Of a DNA stretch of 12,455 nucleotides, positions 7,105-12,455 are shown piece after piece. This DNA is from Conidiobolus incongruus B7586 (Eukaryota; Entomophthoromycota; Entomophthoromycetes; Entomophthorales; Conidiobolaceae), in the NCBI GenBank assembly GCA_000697335.1, contig JNEM01010850.1, forward strand, positions 1 through 12,455. The letters run 5' to 3'. Within the stretch, counting starts at the first letter, position 1, and the number at the start of each line of letters is the position of its first letter. Below the pieces are notes generated by a model. It worked only from the letters and a program-made list of their open reading frames with translations. It had not been told where the DNA came from and ran no database searches. Made by a program: the position numbers and the translations under genes.

Positions 7105-8466
7105 TTATTGTAAATGGTTATCACCTGAACTGCTTAAATATAATGTTGATGAAGGAGAAGTATTTTGTTCAGAGTTTTCGGGGGTCAATGGAGATCTTGG
7201 AAGTGGTAGGTCACAAGGGTCAACGTTTAAAGTTTGAGAGTTATTAAGGTTGAGGCGGTTTTGGGATGTAGGTGACCGCATTAATTCTCTCTGATTTTCT
7301 ATTACACTTTCAACTCCTACAGTAACTGTTGGAGGCACTCCGCTCTCATTAGCCGACTCGGTTTTCTTGAAATTATTGGTACGTTCTCCTCTTAGAGTTT
7401 CAGCTGAGCTTCTATTAGGCCTACTGGAATCCCCGACACGGGTGGATGTCTTCTCGCTTACGACGTTTTGCATTGAGGCCCAATTCTGCTTCAATTTGGT
7501 TATGGACTGGAGTTCTCGGTCAAGTTTGCAGCAGTACGAGTCAATGGGAAGATCGTTGGGATCATATCCAAATGGATTTTCAATCTCTTCTCCAATAGCC
7601 AAGATACCATACAAGACAAAAACACTAATCATTGTGAATGGAACGGTCAGCCAGTGACGCTTATTCATGTAAGAAAGCATTTCGAATGGTAAAACCAAAC
7701 AAAATATAAAAATACATTGACGCAGGTGGACAGTATATGCAATTGGAATGGGTGTGTAGAGGATTCGTTCCATGCCGGTGTATACTGCGATGAGATCTTC
7801 AACCAGTTGAAGTAATTTGGAATGTGTACCAGCACCTACAAGTCCTTTATTGAGCTGTTGATTGTTAATAGAAATAATGTGATATAACATTTGAAGGGGT
7901 AGCTTAGAAGTTTTCTTGTCGATTTGACGCTTCACTAGTTTAGAATTCTGATCGCTTTGTTCCAAAAGCGTTTGAGTAGAAAATACTGAGTTGGGCAACG
8001 CCTCAAAATTTGGGAGATCTCCAATCAATTTCTTTATATCCAACGTAATAAGCTCTTCCTCTTCTCTCAAATTGTGTTTTGCCACAATTGAGAATGCAAG
8101 GATTAAATTAATGATATCTCTCTTAGTTTTAAAATCCTTCTCTGTTGGAGCTTGATAGTCCAGCCACACGTTAATTGAGAACTCACGAATGATACCAGTC
8201 ATTTGTGACCAGAGTTTTCTTCCTTCCCAGAATCTGTCATAAGCCGTATTCGTGCGGAAACCGAGCATTAAAGACAGGAACCCACCGACAGCGGTAATTA
8301 AGACTGAAGAAATTTCGGCATCGACTACATGAATAGATATCCAAACAATTAAAGCTGACCATAAGCCGAATAGTATCACATAGATGATAACATTGCGCAA
8401 AGCTGTTCCCTTGTAGTGAAATGGATGAATTCCATTTTTATCAAATAAATATTTTTCAGAAGGCAT
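7105..8466 (-). CDS. Bestrophin-like (UPF0187 / RFP-TM) membrane channel protein with long C-terminal tail
   Basis: This is the paralogue of the gene at 5530-6738. ATG 8466 is chosen as start: it is the first ATG after an in-frame TGA at 8488-8490, has A at -3, and gives 453 residues. The frame is open two codons further to a TTG, which a eukaryote would not normally use. Numbering from ATG 8466, hydrophobic segments lie at about 25-48 and 53-70, then FRTNTAYDRFWEGRK at 70-84, a soluble helical region to about 235, PIPIAYTVHLR at 239-249, hydrophobic segments at about 250-267 and 272-292, and IENPFGYDPNDLPIDSYC at 295-312. The DPNDLP form is the usual one in bacterial and fungal UPF0187 proteins and lacks the run of acids of the animal Ca2+ clasp. 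From about 325 to 453 the tail is Ser/Asn/Thr/Pro-rich with no hydrophobic segment, so it is probably disordered, cytosolic and a phosphorylation target (inference). The gene has no introns. Predicted role: subunit of a pentameric anion or small-ion channel. Family secure, substrate unknown. Confidence 0.93.
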   Translation of the reverse strand: MPSEKYLFDKNGIHPFHYKGTALRNVIIYVILFGLWSALIVWISIHVVDAEISSVLITAVGGFLSLMLGFRTNTAYDRFWEGRKLWSQMTGIIREFSINVWLDYQAPTEKDFKTKRDIINLILAFSIVAKHNLREEEELITLDIKKLIGDLPNFEALPNSVFSTQTLLEQSDQNSKLVKRQIDKKTSKLPLQMLYHIISINNQQLNKGLVGAGTHSKLLQLVEDLIAVYTGMERILYTPIPIAYTVHLRQCIFIFCLVLPFEMLSYMNKRHWLTVPFTMISVFVLYGILAIGEEIENPFGYDPNDLPIDSYCCKLDRELQSITKLKQNWASMQNVVSEKTSTRVGDSSRPNRSSAETLRGERTNNFKKTESANESGVPPTVTVGVESVIENQRELMRSPTSQNRLNLNNSQTLNVDPCDLPLPRSPLTPENSEQNTSPSSTLYLSSSGDNHLQ

Positions 8467-8505
8467 ATTCAAATTAATACCCCAATATCAAAAAGATTGC
8501 CTAAT

Positions 8506-8513
8506 TTTATATA
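8506..8513 (-). promoter_or_regulatory. TATA-like element before the minus-strand channel gene
   Basis: TATATAAA reads on the minus strand 40 nt upstream of ATG 8466. The sequence and direction fit a TATA element, but in DNA this AT-rich such matches are frequent and the distance to the ATG leaves a very short leader. Low confidence. Confidence 0.2.
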
Positions 8514-9303
8514 AATATTAACCGCTAGAAGTATGACCACAATCTAGATTAAATAAATTTTTGAATCTTTTTAATAAAAATTTGAATACATTCTTCTTAT
8601 ACCTTTTTCATTTTATATTTTGTTGAAAAACCTTTGTTAGTTTGATACATACTAGTTATTCAAGTTTTATATAGCTTCATCGATTTTGTCATAATTTTAC
8701 TAAGTTATAAAAGAAAGATTTGCTCTTTTGAATTTGATGATATCATCACTTTGATTAATCATCGAATTATTCATTTTATAAATTTGATTCAGTTTTCTTA
8801 GCCATATTTTATTATTTCAAATAATTTGATATCAATTTTGAATTAAATTATAATTATTTAAAAAAAAACATTAAATTTCTATAGTTATATATTTCTTTTA
8901 TTACTGAATAATTATAATATTAAAATTATAATAAATATTATTGAATAATATAAGATCAAAAAATTTTATGATGATAATAAAATGATATATTATTGAAATC
9001 ATTTTTTGTTACTTTTTCACACAAATTAGTTTTATAAAAATTTACCAATTTTGTAATGTTTGAGACACTTATCAGAAATTTGAGAAATATACATTGGCTA
9101 AGATTCAATTAAAATATAATAGAAATGTTATATTTACAGAGTGTATCAATTATCTAGTTTAAGTGTTTTGGCTATTGTTATAATGGCAATACTTATAGAA
9201 TGTATAGTTAACTTATACTCTGAAATATGATTTTAATCTTGTATATAATTTGTGAAAATATTTGAGTGATAGTTGAGAAATAGTCGATCCTACACTATAT
9301 ATT

Positions 9304-9349
9304 GATAATGAAATTCGTGATCAGATTTTTAAGCATAAATTTCATTATC
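9304..9349. repeat. Inverted repeat with 12-bp arms and 22-bp spacer
   Basis: GATAATGAAATT at 9304-9315 is exactly complementary to AATTTCATTATC at 9338-9349. The spacer contains TGATCA. The arms include G and C, so this is somewhat better than a random AT hairpin. No function is evident. Confidence 0.5.
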
Positions 9350-9986
9350 CCAAACATTTCCATATAATTTATTTTATATTTATATTTTATAGTTACAGAA
9401 TATATGATCTAATGTTTTCATATTATTTATAATATTATTAATATTATTTTATCCAATGAAATCAATTTATTAAAATATTTAATCGTTAAAATAACAATTT
9501 TAAATTAAAGTAATATTTATATTATTAAAAAATTTTAACTTGTATGGCGATTTCTGACAAAATCTCTATCGATAATATAAAAAATACCTTATCATTTTAT
9601 CATTTTACTATTGATAAACCTTTTGTGGAAAGCGAATAGTAGATAATAGAAAAAAGATACAAGCCATTTTGAAAAAATTTTTCAATTACTTTTCTATTGA
9701 TAATATAGAAAGAAATACTTTGGTTTATGTAATAATAAATTTATTATTGAAGAATGATATAAAGCAGATTTGTAATTATATATCTAATATTAATTTATCA
9801 AATTTATATAAATGTTACCAAGTAAGCATTTGATTAAATTGAATATTATAATAAGATTCAGTTGATTGAATTATTGAACAAATTGAATGCTGATGTTTGA
9901 GTGATTTGATTGAATGAACATATCGATTTAATTTAGAATCGAGTCAAAAATATCCAATATATTATCTAACAATGACTTGTTATAAC

Positions 9987-9988
<2 letters not shown>

Positions 9989-10024
<36 letters not shown>
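9989..10024. repeat. (TA)18 microsatellite
   Basis: This is an uninterrupted run of 18 TA units. It is likely to vary in length between strains through replication slippage and is a useful polymorphic marker. It lies in gene-free DNA. Confidence 0.95.
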
Positions 10025-10027
<3 letters not shown>

Positions 10028-10750
10028 AAATATATTTCCTCTCAAATAAGTGATCAAAATTTTATAGTTTTTGGAAATGTAATCTCTTAAAGCTAAGAAT
10101 TTAAATATATCAAATATCGTATTATGAAAATTGATTCAGTGAATATATCACTAATTTGGTAATTCAAAGTGCTGTCAATCTCAGCCATAATATAGTGTAA
10201 TAATCTTAACTACTATCAAGGCAATATAAAATATAGTTGATGAGAGGAAAGTTGTAGGTTACTTATCATAATATTTCTGTATAAATAAATTTTTATATTT
10301 CTCAAATATAATACTAAACCATACTAAATAATTAATCTTTTAAAACTTAAGATTGATACCTTTGATATGAATAAATCCTTTTCACTTATATTTTAATTAA
10401 ACTTTTATTTGAAGAATATCTTTACAGACTAATACTTTTTAATTCTAACTAATTATAAAATACAAATATAATATTTTCTAAAAGATAGTCTTAGTAAAAT
10501 AATGATATGTTTTGATATTTTTTTATGTTCAAAAAAATCTACTACAATTAATAACATTGTCAAAATTAAATATATTGTATTTGAATATGAATTTTAAATG
10601 AAGAGATCTTTTGAAAATATGGTTTTTCAAAATATAAACTTATCTTAACTCAAAATTATTCCATAATTAGCTGATATTGTGCTATTTTATTTGTTAAATC
10701 TTGAGATCATTTATTTTAGCATATATTTGAAATAAATATCATTATATTAC
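10025..10750. other. Gene-free AT-rich stretch
   Basis: I see no convincing gene, RNA or repeat. A patch at about 10170-10265 has slightly more mixed composition, but every frame through it is stopped repeatedly. Confidence 0.5.
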
Positions 10751-11109
10751 CTATTCAAAATATAATAAAAGTAAAATTAATATTGACTGATGCATGTATA
10801 TTAAATAAATATTTTTCAATTGTTTGAATAGCTTGTTTGCAACCTGGACTTGAGATTGGATGTTGATAAGTCCAAATAATGATCTATTTTTCAGCCCTGT
10901 AACCCATGATTCCATCGTTACCCTGTTGTCCAAATAAGAAAATAGCACCATAAAGCATGGCATTGTACTTTTCACCGTTGGTATATATGTTTTGATTTAT
11001 TGATTAGTCTTTTATAGACAATTACTTCATATCCTTCCATAATGACGTTGAATCCATGCCTTGAAGTATAATATTCACAATTAATATGAGAAATGTAAGC
11101 AAGAGTTAC
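10751..11109 (-). pseudogene. Coding-like remnant on the minus strand, unidentified
   Basis: This patch is richer in G and C than its flanks, and its minus strand reads like protein in all three frames in turn. Going 5' to 3' on the minus strand, 11109 to about 10975 contains HGFNVIMEGYEVIVYKR. A second frame overlapping it reads NGEKYNAMLYGAIFLFGQQ and stops at 10884-10886. A third frame has ATG 10963, contains LFGLINIQSQVQVANKLF and ends at 10751. A change of frame along one reading direction is typical of a gene broken by small insertions or deletions, or of exons read without their introns. The 70-codon frame from ATG 10963 alone is the only intact piece. I do not recognise the family, and it may be a lost host gene or part of a mobile element. 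Confidence 0.35.
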
Positions 11110-12455
11110 TTATTAATTTGAAATTAATTTTTTGACTAAAGGCTTCCAAATGATTTTATTTTATTGGTTATTTTTGATTCTGGATGAAAAAACATATTAG
11201 ATTAAAACTCAAACTTTTAAATAGCCAATTGATTTTGAAATTTTACAATTTATTTTCTTTATTGATTGAATTTAATTAGATAATATTAATAGATCAATTA
11301 TCAATTGCTATTATAAAAATTTTCATAAGTTTTACATCAAGTATGGCAAATAAATAATTTTAATTAAATTATAAAATTCTATTGATGTGACTATTTTAAA
11401 ATACTACTTATAATAATTTTTATATATCTGAGACTGGATATAATAACTATGTTTATATTTAGAATCAATTATACAAATAATTTATAAATATTGAATCAGC
11501 GAATTATCTATTATAAAACTTTAATTCAATTTAATTAAAATGGCCAAGTGAATCTATTCAATTTTAAACTATTGATAACTTTAAAATTACTAATTTAATT
11601 AACTTATTAAAAGATAACTATTCAAGTTGATAAAATATATTAATCAAAATTATATGGTAACCAGATTAGAAAATTGAGGCAATTATATTAGGTATATTAT
11701 TTTAAAATTATATTGAAAAAATATCACCATAATCAATATAAATAATAAAATTGAAGTATTGACAGTGAATAAATCATTTTTAAGGAATAATTTTGGTAAT
11801 TTTCTTCATCTAGATTAATTAAGTAATTTTTATTGTTCTAAACAATATCATATGTCCTTATATAGCAATATGAAGTTTTTCACTGTTTATCAAAAACAAT
11901 ACAAGTATCACTCATATTACCTTAACTTTAAGAGATCATAACTTCATGATAGATTTTAATATCTTTTATTATTACCAAATTTAACAATCATAATTATTAT
12001 TCACTTACCAAATTTGGTTTTGATTATTTATTTTAAAATTGGATAATATGGAAACGTGACCTTTATCGCCTATTGTAATAAAAGTAACATTTTTGTAATT
12101 GTTTACAATTAATTATGTTTAATAATATTTTGCTCTCTATCTCATTAATTAAAGTAATAATAATAATTATTTGATTATATAATTAATTCGAAAATGTTTA
12201 CATAAATATGAAATATAAATCATTTAATTACTTTAGGTATATTCAAGTATAAATAATTCAACAAAAATAAAAACTTTTTAGAACAAACATATTTAATATA
12301 TATTAGAATATTTTACTAAATAACTATTAAATTATTTAAATTATTACAAAATTGTCAAATTTTATATTTTAAAACAATATAAATTAATTTTATTTATTAT
12401 AATTACTTTTTGATAATTTTATAAATTAAATTATTTTATATATATAAATATTATA
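11110..12455. other. Gene-free AT-rich stretch to the window end
   Basis: I see no open frame with protein-like composition and no RNA gene. TTACCAAATTT occurs twice in direct orientation at 11972-11982 and 12005-12015. The second copy lies within the perfect palindrome ACCAAATTTGGT at 12007-12018. The last 300 bases become almost pure A/T, resembling the left end of the window. Confidence 0.5.

Larger units (their letters stand above)
8467..9837. other. Gene-free region upstream of the minus-strand channel gene
   Basis: The first few hundred bases must hold the promoter of the gene starting at 8466. Beyond that I see no open frame with protein-like composition. GATGATATCATC at 8736-8747 is a 12-bp palindrome. 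The phrase CTATTGATAA or close variants recurs between about 9565 and 9710, with a loosely duplicated GATAATATA...AAATAC context, perhaps an old local duplication. An inverted repeat at 9304-9349 is listed separately. Confidence 0.5.

Noticed and set aside
7367-7657. 96-codon open frame on the plus strand
   Set aside because: It lies entirely inside the minus-strand channel gene, whose protein has clear family motifs, so it is a shadow.
5530-8466. A defence or toxin system built around the two membrane proteins
   Set aside because: Both are ordinary fungal-type bestrophin-like proteins with no nuclease, NTPase or toxin domain nearby.
8467-8472. Start of the minus-strand channel gene at the TTG two codons before ATG 8466
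   Set aside because: A TTG start is not expected in a eukaryotic nuclear gene when an ATG with A at -3 follows at once.
9838-9969. Coiled-coil-like plus-strand frame with three or more stops (reads IELLNKLNADV in part)
   Set aside because: The open pieces are very short and the stops frequent; the evidence is too weak to call a pseudogene, although CGA-to-TGA decay could explain it.

Overview
The window is very A+T-rich eukaryotic DNA, most likely from a fungus with an AT-rich genome. This is inferred from two intact single-exon genes encoding fungal-type bestrophin-like (UPF0187 / RFP-TM) membrane proteins, standard-code stops, long gene-poor AT-rich flanks, and a decayed Tc1/mariner transposon in DNA that looks as if it suffered C-to-T mutation. 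I cannot name the genus. An early-diverging AT-rich fungus, or the AT-rich compartment of another fungus, would both fit.

Layout. Bases 1 to about 2,480 contain no CpG that I can find. They hold the fossil of a Tc1/mariner transposase (about 385-1790, + strand), recognisable by its residue pattern but full of in-frame stops. Bases 2,260-3,800 hold scattered coding-like remnants. The clearest is 3443-3802 (+), an ATG-to-stop frame interrupted only by two TGA codons. Bases 3,803-5,529 are gene-free. The two real genes follow, tail to tail: 5530-6738 (+, 402 aa) and 7105-8466 (-, 453 aa from its first ATG), with 366 bp between the stop codons. Bases 8,467-10,750 are gene-free with a (TA)18 microsatellite. 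Another coding-like remnant lies at 10751-11109 (-). The rest to 12,455 is AT-rich and featureless.

How the genes relate. Both proteins have the same core: an FRTNTAY-[ED]-R-[YF]-WEGR signature after the second hydrophobic segment, a PIPIAY-x-VHL motif, and an IENPFGY...LP-[LI]-D-x-YC motif near the end of the core. They are therefore paralogues and probably both form pentameric ion channels or anion transporters. They differ in an insert in the middle of the first protein and a Ser/Asn/Thr-rich tail of about 130 residues on the second. Their convergent arrangement suggests an old inverted duplication.

I found no CRISPR array, tRNA, rRNA, virus-like element or toxin system, and nothing that makes a convincing new multi-gene system. 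The main points of interest are the convergent channel pair and the mutation pattern of the flanks.
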